Assembly (NCBI GenBank): GCA_013698095.1
Contig: JACCVQ010000082.1
Coordinates: 1 to 39,866, forward strand
DNA from: Chloroflexota bacterium
GTDB taxonomy: Bacteria; Chloroflexota; Limnocylindria; Limnocylindrales; CSP1-4
Length of the DNA: 39,866 bases
Direction of reading: 5' to 3'
Made by a program: the position numbers and the translations under genes. Positions 33,601 to 39,866 of this stretch are shown here, piece by piece; position 1 is the stretch's first letter; each line of letters opens with the position of its first letter. The notes under the pieces were generated by a model. The model was not told the origin of the DNA and did no database searches. It saw nothing but the letters and a program-made list of their open reading frames with translations.

Positions 33601-34139
33601 GGCCCGCCGGCGAGCTGGACCTCGAGACCCGGCGGCGTGACGAGCCGTTCGCGGATTCCGGGCAGAGCCGCCGGCGAATCGTCGGGCGCGATCGACAGGA
33701 AGACGATGTCATATGCGATATGGCCGTCGCTCGAGACCTGGCGCGGGTTGAGCGTGTGGGGCAGGATCCGGACGACGTGGGGTGCGCCGGGCAGGCGCGC
33801 GATCGCGGCAGCGGCCGCCGTCTCGAACGCCGGGTCCCCGGCCCTCGTGGTCGCGCTGTGGAGCACGACGACGACCGCCGACGGCGGGACTCCGAGCTCG
33901 GCCTCCAGCAGCGTCTTGGCGCGGGCCGATTCGAGGTCGTCGCGAATGAAGCCGCCGGCCCGAAGGACGCCGACGACACGCGGCGCCAGCGGAACCGCGA
34001 CGAGCAGGATGACCGCCCAGACGAGGACGATCGCCCAGCGCCGGCGGACGGCGAATCGGCCGAGTCGAGCAAAGGCGTCCGGAGACGGCTGTCCCTTTGG
34101 CCGGCTCGCCGTCTTACGGCCTTTTGGTGAGGTGTCCAT
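30654..34139 (-). CDS. MMPL-family transporter fused to a CrtC/AttH lipocalin-like domain
   Basis: 1161 residues. The first about 760 residues are an MMPL/RND transporter: a membrane segment (WAIVLVWAVILLVAVPLAP), a large extracellular loop, a five-helix bundle with LGLGLGVDYSLLMTSRFREEL, and a second half with LFGLSMDYEVFLLSRMKE. MMPLs export lipids or small hydrophobic compounds. A lipobox-like membrane segment follows (FLVLGAALLLAGCTAG) and then a domain with LTEWWYYTGHLVADDGRRFGFE, WFDHQWGDF and GWDWFAVNL, the pattern of CrtC/AttH lipocalin-like hydratase domains. The fusion is in frame with no stop; the lipobox suggests that a once separate lipoprotein gene was joined to the transporter. 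An unmarked separate start inside is possible. Confidence 0.85.
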   Translation of the reverse strand: MDTSPKGRKTASRPKGQPSPDAFARLGRFAVRRRWAIVLVWAVILLVAVPLAPRVVGVLRAGGFIRDDLESARAKTLLEAELGVPPSAVVVVLHSATTRAGDPAFETAAAAAIARLPGAPHVVRILPHTLNPRQVSSDGHIAYDIVFLSIAPDDSPAALPGIRERLVTPPGLEVQLAGGPAFYGDVQSVSEADLQRSEIVSLPLAAIALLLVFGSVVAAAVPLVVGGAAVIVALAAIFLVGSVTPMSIFVLNLATLLGLGLGVDYSLLMTSRFREELAARAADPPDERVAGAVEATVRTAGRAVFFSGLTVLLGLIGLVLFEFMILRSVGIAGAIVVLLAAVSALTLLPAILAIVGARIDRLAIRRVVPRDDPNGPWARLARWVMRRPVAVLVPTLAMLLLLGSPFLHVRFNAPDSTILPASVPSRAAFDRLATAFGEGEFAPIALAIRTAGPATSPANIAALFDYSRRLAADRRIRRVDSLVDIDPRLRAEQYQLLYADPNGPRDRFVATALATTTNRDLTAFTITTPYGPNRDEGRSLVADLRAATGPLAPPAGMTVLVGGGAADVADVVGGVAADFPRTALFIVITTYIVLFLLLRSVILPIKALVMNTLSIVASFGALVWIFQDGNLSALLGFQPLGFVETTQPVILFCVLFGLSMDYEVFLLSRMKEQWDRTGDNQEAVARGLERSGRIVTSAALIVVVVAGSFAFADIVLIKALGIGMALAVALDATVVRALLVPATMRLLGHWNWWLPSGLRRVPRIETAGIAGLLFLVLGAALLLAGCTAGAPGAPGAPILANPAAPHPLPPPTSAPPPRTGDPQPVVLPRDDAPHERLTEWWYYTGHLVADDGRRFGFEDVIFRAERGAFPVTWASHLAITDETGGAFHYAQRTEIGRQVDRSADTGFQLQMGPSDATWKMAGNNGTDRLIAALTPDEARLTRVSSLGLDLLLRTEQAAALHNTIGWIDFGAGGSSYYYSRTSMTASGTVTIDDEAIPVTGSAWFDHQWGDFIAVGGGGWDWFAVNLADGTDLTLSLVRDGDGSYPLVYGTLVEGGGATRHLPRDAFTVEVTKRWVSPATGADYPAGWRVTVQGEDLVIDLSPTVAAQELDTRPTTGVVYWEGSQVVRATRAGRSLGGEAYVELTGYAPASGAPTGGPSTAP

Positions 34140-34168
34140 CGCGCTGGAATGCTATACAGGGAGACGAA

Positions 34169-34717
34169 GTGGGGAATCAGGGCACATTCGGAGAAACTGT
34201 CATCGAGACCACGGGGGTGGGCCTGACCGCCGACCAGCACGTTCCCAATTCCGGCTCGGCCATCCCGACCGCGTGGCTCGCCGCCATCACCTGGGCCAGC
34301 GAGCTGGCCGATACGATCGCGCTCGACCAGATATCCCAGCACATCGCGGTCTTCGTCGCCGAGCCCGAGCACGGCCAGCTCCGGTTAGCGGCCCACGTTC
34401 GTGGTGCCGACCACGGCCCCGGCGACGTCGTCGTCGGCGAGTGGACCGTGCCGATGGAGGGCTCGGTGGCCGGACGCGTGGCGCGGACGGGAGCGGCGGT
34501 CCTGTGCGCCGATGTCACCCTCGACCCCGACTACCGACCCCTTCCCGGAGGGCAGACACGCTCGTTCCTGATGGTCCCGGTTGGCGGGCCGGAAGGAGTC
34601 GTTGCCGTCATCAACATCGAGGCGCCATGGACGTCGGCGTTCTCGATCCGTCACCTCGAGCAGTTGACGGCCCGCGCCGAGGCTGCTGCCGCTACCTTCC
34701 CGGCTCTGGCTGCCTGA
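34169..34717 (+). CDS. GAF-domain protein
   Basis: 182 residues from GTG 34169, with AGGGAG seven bases before. A single GAF domain is visible: QHIAVFVAEPEHGQLRLAAH, then GEWTVPMEGSVAGRVARTG, VLCADVTLDPDY, SFLMVPVGGPEGVVAVINIE and FSIRHLEQLTARAE. GAF domains bind small ligands such as cyclic nucleotides, or sense redox state. No output domain is attached, so it may act as a free-standing sensor or a methionine-sulfoxide-reductase-like GAF protein. It is divergent from the MMPL gene. Confidence 0.78.
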   Translation: MGNQGTFGETVIETTGVGLTADQHVPNSGSAIPTAWLAAITWASELADTIALDQISQHIAVFVAEPEHGQLRLAAHVRGADHGPGDVVVGEWTVPMEGSVAGRVARTGAAVLCADVTLDPDYRPLPGGQTRSFLMVPVGGPEGVVAVINIEAPWTSAFSIRHLEQLTARAEAAAATFPALAA

Positions 34718-34835
34718 CCCTTCCCGGCGGAGTGCCGGCGCCGCGGCGGCGGGCCGGGCGCTCGGCCAGCGGTCGAGGCGCCCGCCTCATCTGGTACGCT
34801 CCCGGCACGTCCGCCCCCACCCACGAGGGCCCCCG

Positions 34836-35156
34836 GTGCAGCTGTTCACGATCTTCTTCTCGCGCCCATTCGAGTTCGGGGTCGCCACGGCAATCACCGT
34901 CGCGATGCTCCTGATCTTGCTCCGCGCCGCGATGTCGGCCGAGGGTCCATCAGGAATCGGCAGGTTCATGACCCGGCCGACCACGAAGTTCGTGTTCGCG
35001 TTCCTCTTCCTGGGCTGGGCCGTCGTCTTCGGGATCGGTCTCCAACTCGTTCCCCATGAAGGCGCCAACTCGCCGTACGGCGGCCTCGGCCTGATCGCGA
35101 TGTTCACCGGCTTCTTCATCATGATGGGCTTCATCTGGTCGGTGATCGGGGAGTAA
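34836..35156 (+). CDS. Small membrane protein, three predicted helices
   Basis: 106 residues from GTG 34836, with GAGGG about six bases before. Membrane segments are VATAITVAMLLILLRAAM, FVFAFLFLGWAVVFGIGLQL and LGLIAMFTGFFIMMGFIWSV. No family is recognised. It lies alone between the GAF and lysyl-oxidase-like genes. Confidence 0.65.
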   Translation: MQLFTIFFSRPFEFGVATAITVAMLLILLRAAMSAEGPSGIGRFMTRPTTKFVFAFLFLGWAVVFGIGLQLVPHEGANSPYGGLGLIAMFTGFFIMMGFIWSVIGE

Positions 35157-35347
35157 TCCTTCGAGGGGTGATCCGGGCGCCGGACCGTCTGGTGGGCCGA
35201 CCCGGCACGCAGACGCACCGGGTGGGTCGCGCCTTGCCATTGAGCCGTGGTCCTGTTGCAATGCCCTGACGTGCGCCTGCCCGACGCCGGATGCCGCCCC
35301 GCTTCGGCGGCGCGCCGTCGGCTGTTGCGGCGGAGGAGGACGCAGCC

Positions 35348-36235
35348 ATGGCGATCCGCCCGGTCCGGGCCATTCCCGGCATCGTCGCTGTCCTGTCGCT
35401 CGTTGTCAGCGGGGTCGCATTGGCCGGCGGTGGCGGAGGTGGCGGCGGAGGCGGCGGAGGCGGATCGACGGACCCCTGTCCGGGCGGGCTCGAGCCCGAT
35501 CTCCAGCCGATCGTCCCCCACCACCTCCAGATCCAGAACACGGGCGGCCGTGAGTACCTTCGCCTCTCCAACGGCATCGCGAACACGAGCGGCGGTCCGT
35601 GGCACCTCCATCCGCAGAACGTCATCGTCGGCGAGACGGGCACGACGACCGCCTACCAGGACATCTGGGACAAGGTCGGCGGCGTTTCGGATCCGACGGC
35701 ATCGATCGTGTGTAGCGTGGCTGCGACACAGTTCGAGTTCCACTCGGCACACAACCACTGGCACATCGGGAGCGTCGCGCAGTTCTCCGTCAACCGGGCC
35801 AACGACAACGGCACCGGCGGCGCGATCGGGGCGGTGTTCGTCAATGACCTCGGGGTCGCGCAGTCCTTTAAGACCACCTTCTGCCTGATCGACTGGGTGA
35901 AGATCGATGCGAACAAGAAGACCCCCGAAGTCACCTACTGGGCGTGCGACCGAACGGCTCCGTATCAGGGCGTCTCGGTCGGCTGGATCGACCAGTACCA
36001 CCACTCGCTCGAGGGCCAGGAGGTCGATCTGACGGGTGCCCCCGTCGGGACCTACTACCTCCAGGTCAACGTCAACGACGAGGGCAAGTTCATCGAAAGC
36101 AGCCGGGCGAACAACGTCGCCTGGCGGAGCTTCAAGCTGACGCGCGACAGCAACGGCAACCCGAAGATCACCCTGATCTCGACTTCGCCGTGCGCGCCGG
36201 TGAACATGTGCGGTGAGGCGCTCCCGAACCGCTGA
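35348..36235 (+). CDS. Secreted lysyl-oxidase-like protein
   Basis: 295 residues from ATG 35348, which follows GGAGGAGGA by seven bases. The signal peptide is IPGIVAVLSLVVSGVALAG, followed by a run of about 13 Gly. The mature part matches animal lysyl oxidase catalytic domains. The copper ligands appear in HSAHNHWHIGSVAQF. The lysine tyrosylquinone precursors are both present: Lys in FKTTFCLID and Tyr in GWIDQYHHSLEGQ. The sequence GTYYLQVNVNDEGKFIES and then NNVAW parallels the vertebrate C-terminus. It would oxidise primary amines such as lysine side chains outside the cell, giving aldehydes. Bacterial members are known but little studied. Confidence 0.85.
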   Translation: MAIRPVRAIPGIVAVLSLVVSGVALAGGGGGGGGGGGGGSTDPCPGGLEPDLQPIVPHHLQIQNTGGREYLRLSNGIANTSGGPWHLHPQNVIVGETGTTTAYQDIWDKVGGVSDPTASIVCSVAATQFEFHSAHNHWHIGSVAQFSVNRANDNGTGGAIGAVFVNDLGVAQSFKTTFCLIDWVKIDANKKTPEVTYWACDRTAPYQGVSVGWIDQYHHSLEGQEVDLTGAPVGTYYLQVNVNDEGKFIESSRANNVAWRSFKLTRDSNGNPKITLISTSPCAPVNMCGEALPNR

Positions 36236-36338
36236 AAACCCGGTCCGGTCGGGTGGCGCGGGCCGCCCGGCCGGGCAGACCGCGCGTCGTGGCAGCCGGC
36301 GGATCACAGCGCGGGCGTGTGGCGCGTCCGTTGGTTCG

Positions 36339-37361
36339 ATGCCAGCGCTCACCCGCGCGCACCGCCGCGCCCTGCCGATCGGTTTCCTCGCGATGGTGCT
36401 GTGCGGCTGCCTCGCCGAAGGCCCGCTCCCGAGCCCCGTGTTGCCCGCCGCGTCCGCCAGTCCGCTGCGGTCCGCGACGCCGGCGGCGTCGCCCAGCGTG
36501 CTTGTCGTGCCCAACCCCACGCCGGTTCCAACGCCCACCCCCGAGCCGACGCTGCCCGCGGCCGCCCTCCAGCGCAGCGCGACCCTCGAGCGCGACGGCA
36601 TCCGGATCACGATGGAGCTTGGGCGCAACCCGCTGCCCGCCGGCGAGGCCACGTGGGTCACGACGAAGCTGACGAATCTGGGACCGGGCCCGCTCGTCTG
36701 GGCAGCTGACTGCCAGGTCCCGCTGTGGGTGTTCGGCACGATGCCTGGAACCGGCTGGCGTTACGGTGGCGCCCAGGCCGTCCCGGACCTGGAGTTCAAG
36801 AGCTGGGCGCTGGATCGGATCATCAACCCGGACGTGGCCGGGCTGCAGATGGGCTTCCTGCCCGAGGGGCTTCGCCGCCAGGGGATCGAGCTGGGCGAGT
36901 TCGGCTGCGGTGATGTGTTCCAGGGCCGACGCCTCGCCGCCGGCAAGTCAATCGTCGGCCGCGCTCGTTGGGGCGGCGGCGCGATGTTCGTGGCCGCGCC
37001 GTTGCCGCAGGGTCGCCTTCGCCTGCGAACGGCCTTCGACACGTGGTGGCGCGGCGCCGACGACAACGTGCGGGGTGAGCCGCTCGTGCTCGAGATGGAC
37101 GCCTGGGTGGCGGGTGCGGCGCGACCGGTCCGGATCGACCCGGGCGAGGCGGTCGACATCGCCCTGGCCCACCCCGAGTTTCGAGCCTGGCTGTTGAGCC
37201 GGCCCCATCGGAATGGCGCCGATACCGTGGTCAAGTTCGATCCGGCGAAACACGTCTGGCGCGTCGGCCTGACGAGCTACAACCCAACCATCCGGACGCG
37301 CGTCGCTGTCATCGACGCCGATTCTGGCGCGATTCTCGACATCGTCGGTCCGCTCGAGTAG
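36339..37361 (+). CDS. Putative lipoprotein (first of a tandem pair)
   Basis: 340 residues from ATG 36339. The lipoprotein signal is LPIGFLAMVLCGC (lipobox LCGC), with a long Pro/Thr/Ser linker (PNPTPVPTPTPEPT). The mature domain starts with IRITMELGRNPLPAGEATWV, an immunoglobulin-like strand pattern. The next gene has the same pattern (VRLAIEATGNPLRAGEGAWI), so they are paralogues. The function is unknown; it is probably on the outer face of the membrane. Confidence 0.7.
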   Translation: MPALTRAHRRALPIGFLAMVLCGCLAEGPLPSPVLPAASASPLRSATPAASPSVLVVPNPTPVPTPTPEPTLPAAALQRSATLERDGIRITMELGRNPLPAGEATWVTTKLTNLGPGPLVWAADCQVPLWVFGTMPGTGWRYGGAQAVPDLEFKSWALDRIINPDVAGLQMGFLPEGLRRQGIELGEFGCGDVFQGRRLAAGKSIVGRARWGGGAMFVAAPLPQGRLRLRTAFDTWWRGADDNVRGEPLVLEMDAWVAGAARPVRIDPGEAVDIALAHPEFRAWLLSRPHRNGADTVVKFDPAKHVWRVGLTSYNPTIRTRVAVIDADSGAILDIVGPLE

Positions 37362-37436
37362 GCCGTCGACGCGACGACGGACCGCGGGCGGTCGTCCGCG
37401 GATCACATCCGGCGGGCTCGAGCCGTCCGTTCGTCG

Positions 37437-38509
37437 ATGCCTGCGAAGGCCGTGGTGATCCGCCGCGTCGTGACGATCGTGCTCGTCGCGATGGTGGTGG
37501 CAGGCTGCCTCGCCGACGGACCTGACCCAGTCAACCCCTTCAGTCCGCCCGTTACGATTGCCACGCCCGCGTCCTCGCGTCACCGGAACTCGTCGCGAAC
37601 CATTCGCCTGCGCCCTCGAGCCCGACGCCGATCCCGCCGATCGCGCAACGAGGAGCCGGGTTCGAGGTCGCCGGCGTCGAGCCGACGCCGGCGGTGGAGG
37701 AGGGCGTCCGTCGCGCAAGCATCGAGGTCGATGGCGTGCGCCTCGCGATCGAGGCGACGGGCAATCCGCTCCGCGCCGGCGAGGGGGCTTGGATCACGAC
37801 GACGCTTCGGAACACAGGTCGAGACACCCTCCGCTGGATGACCGATGGCTGTGCGATCCACGTCGGGGCGCACGGCGAGATGCCGTTCCGGTGGGCGAAG
37901 GGATTCCTCCAGGCCGGCGTCGCGAAAACCTACAAAAACTGGGCGTACGTCGCCAACCTGCCTGCGCCGGAGAGCCCGATCTGGCTCTCGGCGGTTCCTG
38001 AGCGCTTCGTTGGCAAGGCCACCTTCGGATGCGCCGACCTCGGGGTTCCGCACGAACTGGCACCGAGCCGTGAAGTCCGCCAGCGGCACCATTGGGACGG
38101 CCAGGCCGCGCCCGATCTCGGCCTTCCGCCGAACGGGCCCGCGGAGTGGATCGGGACGTTCCAGACCTGGTGGCGTCAAGCGGACCCTGGCGCCGAGTTC
38201 GCCGAGAACCCGCGCGACCCGCTGTTGGTCCGCCTGCCGGCCGGGATCGTGGGCGGCCGTGACCCGGGGATGCTGTCCGCAGGCCAGGCAATCGATGTCG
38301 CAGTGACGGTTCCAGCGCTTCGCGCACTCCTCGAGGCGAACCCTTCGATCCAGGACTGGGACATGCCGATCACGACGCGGTTCGATCACCCCAGGGCCCT
38401 GTGGCAGATCGGCCTGAAGACCAACGACGGCTTCAGCGTCCTGGTCCAGATCGAGCCTCTGACCGCCGCCGTCGTGCGGGTTGTCCAGGACCCCTTCCCG
38501 GCGCCCTGA
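37437..38509 (+). pseudogene. Second tandem lipoprotein, frameshifted
   Basis: The signal peptide frame begins at ATG 37437 with RVVTIVLVAMVVAGCLADGP (lipobox VAGC). At about 37545-37565 the sense moves to another frame that reads SPELVANHSPAPSSPTPIPP, a typical lipoprotein linker, and then runs open to 38509 with the conserved domain (VRLAIEATGNPLRAGEGAWI, and FQTWWRQADPGAEFAENP matching FDTWWRGADDNV of the neighbour). An indel has therefore split one gene. If the reading is a sequence error, the protein would be about 357 residues. A downstream start at 37694 could still yield a cytoplasmic fragment. Confidence 0.65.
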
Positions 38510-38586
38510 CGAAGCCCGGCTCCGCTGGACCTTCGGGCCTCTGGACCGCCTGTCGCGCGCCACGCTATGATCCGCCGACTTGCAGA

Positions 38587-38605
38587 GTGCATATTTCCTA
38601 TGCAC
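38587..38605. promoter_or_regulatory. Perfect palindrome upstream of lysine 2,3-aminomutase
   Basis: GTGCATA-TTTCC-TATGCAC has two 7-bp arms with a 5-base spacer. It ends 30 bases before the GTG start and about 15 bases before AGGAGG, where a repressor would block transcription. It is AT-rich compared with its surroundings. Confidence 0.6.
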
Positions 38606-38635
38606 GCGATACCCGCCGTCAGGAGGCCGCCCGAC

Positions 38636-39866
38636 GTGGACGCCGACGAGATCAGGACCGCCGTCGCGCACCAAGCCGCTGAAAGAGCCGCCGCCGAGCC
38701 GCCGTTCGTCAACCGCCGCGACCCGGCCCAGCTGCTCGGGCCCGATGGGCGCCCCGCGGTGAGCCGCCGCGCGCCGATCTGGGAAGACATCCCGGACGAG
38801 AAGTGGAACGACTGGCGCTGGCAGCTCAGCCACCGGGTCAACGATCTCGAGGAGATCGCCCAGGTCCTGAATCTCACCGACGACGAGCGCGAAGGCCTGT
38901 CGGCCAAGGACAAGTTCCGGGTCGACATCACGCCGTACTTCATCAGCCTGATCGACCCCGACGATCCCAACGACCCAATTCGGCGCCAGGTGATCCCGCT
39001 CGGGCGCGAGCAGCAGGCCTTCACCGCAATGATGGAGGACTCGCTCGCCGAGGACCGCCATTCCCCGGTCCCAGGTCTCGTCCATCGCTATCCGGACCGC
39101 GTCCTGATGCTCGTGACCACCCAGTGCGCGAGCTACTGCCGCTACTGCACCCGAAGCCGGATCGTCGGCGACCCCACCCAGAACTTCAACAGCCGCGACC
39201 ACGAGGCTCAGCTCGAGTACCTCCGCCGGACGCCCCAGGTCCGCGACGTCCTGATCTCCGGTGGCGACGGCCTGACGCTCGCGCCGAAGCTGTTCGAGAA
39301 GATCCTGCGCGGCCTCCGCGAGATCCCCCACATCGAGATCATCCGGATCGGCAGCCGGGTGCCGGTGTTCCTGCCGCAACGGATCGATGACGAGCTGTGC
39401 GCGATGCTCGAGAAGTACCACCCGCTCTGGATCAACCTCCACTTCAACCACCCCAACGAGATCACGCCGGAGGTCAGCCGGGCCGTCGACAAGCTGACGA
39501 AGGCAGGGCTGCCGGTCGGCAACCAGTCGGTGCTGCTCGCGGGCGTCAACGACTGCGTCCACATCCAGCGCTCCCTCGTCCACAAGCTCGTCGAGAACCG
39601 GATCCGCCCGTACTACCTGTACCAGTGCGACCTCGTCGAGGGCTCCGGCCACTTCCGGACGCCGGTCGGCAAGGGCCTCGAGATCATCGAGGGCCTGCGC
39701 GGCCACACCTCCGGGTACGCGGTCCCGACCTACGTCATCGATGCGCCCGGCGGCGGCGGCAAGATCCCGGTGATGCCGAACTACCTCATCAGCTACTCGG
39801 ACCACAAGGTCGTCCTTCGGAACTACGAGGGCTACATCACGACCTACGAGGAGCCCGAGACGTACC
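38636..39866 (+). CDS. kamA: L-lysine 2,3-aminomutase family radical SAM enzyme, cut by window edge
   Basis: 410 residues from GTG 38636 up to the right edge; AGGAGG lies nine bases before the start. The radical-SAM cluster motif is Cys164-x3-Cys168-x2-Cys171 (CASYCRYC), preceded by [10 protein letters not shown]. Further landmarks are [42 protein letters not shown] and [20 protein letters not shown], which carries PLP- and substrate-binding residues. It converts L-lysine to beta-lysine with SAM, PLP and a 4Fe-4S cluster, for lysine fermentation or N-acetyl-beta-lysine osmolyte synthesis. The C-terminal end is beyond the window. The glutamate 2,3-aminomutase subfamily is an alternative. Confidence 0.88.
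   Translation, partial: MDADEIRTAVAHQAAERAAAEPPFVNRRDPAQLLGPDGRPAVSRRAPIWEDIPDEKWNDWRWQLSHRVNDLEEIAQVLNLTDDEREGLSAKDKFRVDITPYFISLIDPDDPNDPIRRQVIPLGREQQAFTAMMEDSLAEDRHSPVPGLVHRYPDRVLMLVTTQCASYCRYCTRSRIVGDPTQNFNSRDHEAQLEYLRRTPQVRDVLISGGDGLTLAPKLFEKILRGLREIPHIEIIRIGSRVPVFLPQRIDDELCAMLEKYHPLWINLHFNHPNEITPEVSRAVDKLTKAGLPVGNQSVLLAGVNDCVHIQRSLVHKLVENRIRPYYLYQCDLVEGSGHFRTPVGKGLEIIEGLRGHTSGYAVPTYVIDAPGGGGKIPVMPNYLISYSDHKVVLRNYEGYITTYEEPETY

Noticed and set aside
35430..35470. GGC/GGA-rich run as a regulatory repeat
   Set aside because: It is in frame within the lysyl-oxidase-like gene and encodes a poly-Gly linker.
37580..39805. Long minus-strand open frame (741 codons) opposite the lipoprotein and aminomutase genes
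   Set aside because: Antisense to kamA, whose motifs are clear; its composition is typical of a shadow frame.
1..39866. CRISPR array or rRNA genes
   Set aside because: No regularly spaced repeats and no rRNA-like sequence were seen.

Overview
The window is about 39.9 kb of very GC-rich bacterial chromosome. Many genes use GTG or TTG starts. Several start codons sit 6-8 bases after a TANNNT box, which suggests leaderless transcripts. Secreted proteins carry Pro/Thr/Ser-rich linkers. This mix fits a high-GC Chloroflexota lineage best (for example Limnocylindria-like), with Actinomycetota as the alternative. No rRNA or other marker gene settles it, so the assignment is an impression.

Left part (1-3.8 kb): a minus-strand lysine/diaminopimelate operon, dapB-dapA-dapD, with dapD running off the left edge. 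A short leader ORF with three consecutive Lys codons and a terminator hairpin precede dapB. Just upstream is a beta-carbonic anhydrase gene followed by a broken rhodanese remnant. The carbonic anhydrase gene has a second leader of the same design: both leader ORFs encode Trp-Arg-Pro-Cys-Arg, share a 14-nt core, and end in a GGGGCCGCGG-type terminator. This looks like a transcription-attenuation family used twice.

3.8-8.1 kb: a small catabolic module (enoyl-CoA hydratase, LysR regulator, divergent nitronate monooxygenase) lies between two copies of a 17-bp repeat. The right copy is embedded in the 5' half of a tRNA-like sequence, which suggests an old integration.

8.1-15.5 kb: an accessory island, the most interesting part of the window. 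It holds IS-end-like direct repeats, two poorly characterised proteins, and a compact ubiquitin-like conjugation operon. In order this encodes a beta-grasp Ubl, an E2-like protein with a canonical GxxCL catalytic cysteine, an unrecognised 85-aa helical protein, a JAMM/JAB deubiquitinase-like protease and a ThiF/E1-like adenylating enzyme. A AAA ATPase and a large serine recombinase follow. The recombinase reading frame runs antisense through tRNA-Arg(CCG), so the tRNA is the likely right attachment site.

15.5-30.7 kb: mostly housekeeping or core genes. They are a NIPSNAP protein, two cyclophilins (one membrane-anchored), a divergent HisA-like isomerase, a DUF885 metallopeptidase-like protein, a threonine aldolase, a membrane-anchored secreted protein, tRNA-Asp, a CapA-like protein, a PIG-L/Mca-like deacetylase, a CaiB-family CoA transferase, a FabI-like reductase, a decayed hydroxyacid dehydrogenase and a zinc-ribbon membrane protein.

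30.7-39.9 kb: an MMPL transporter fused in frame to a CrtC/AttH lipocalin-like domain, a GAF protein, a small membrane protein, a secreted lysyl-oxidase-like enzyme with its cofactor residues, two tandem paralogous lipoproteins (the second frameshifted), and lysine 2,3-aminomutase running off the right edge behind a perfect palindromic operator candidate.
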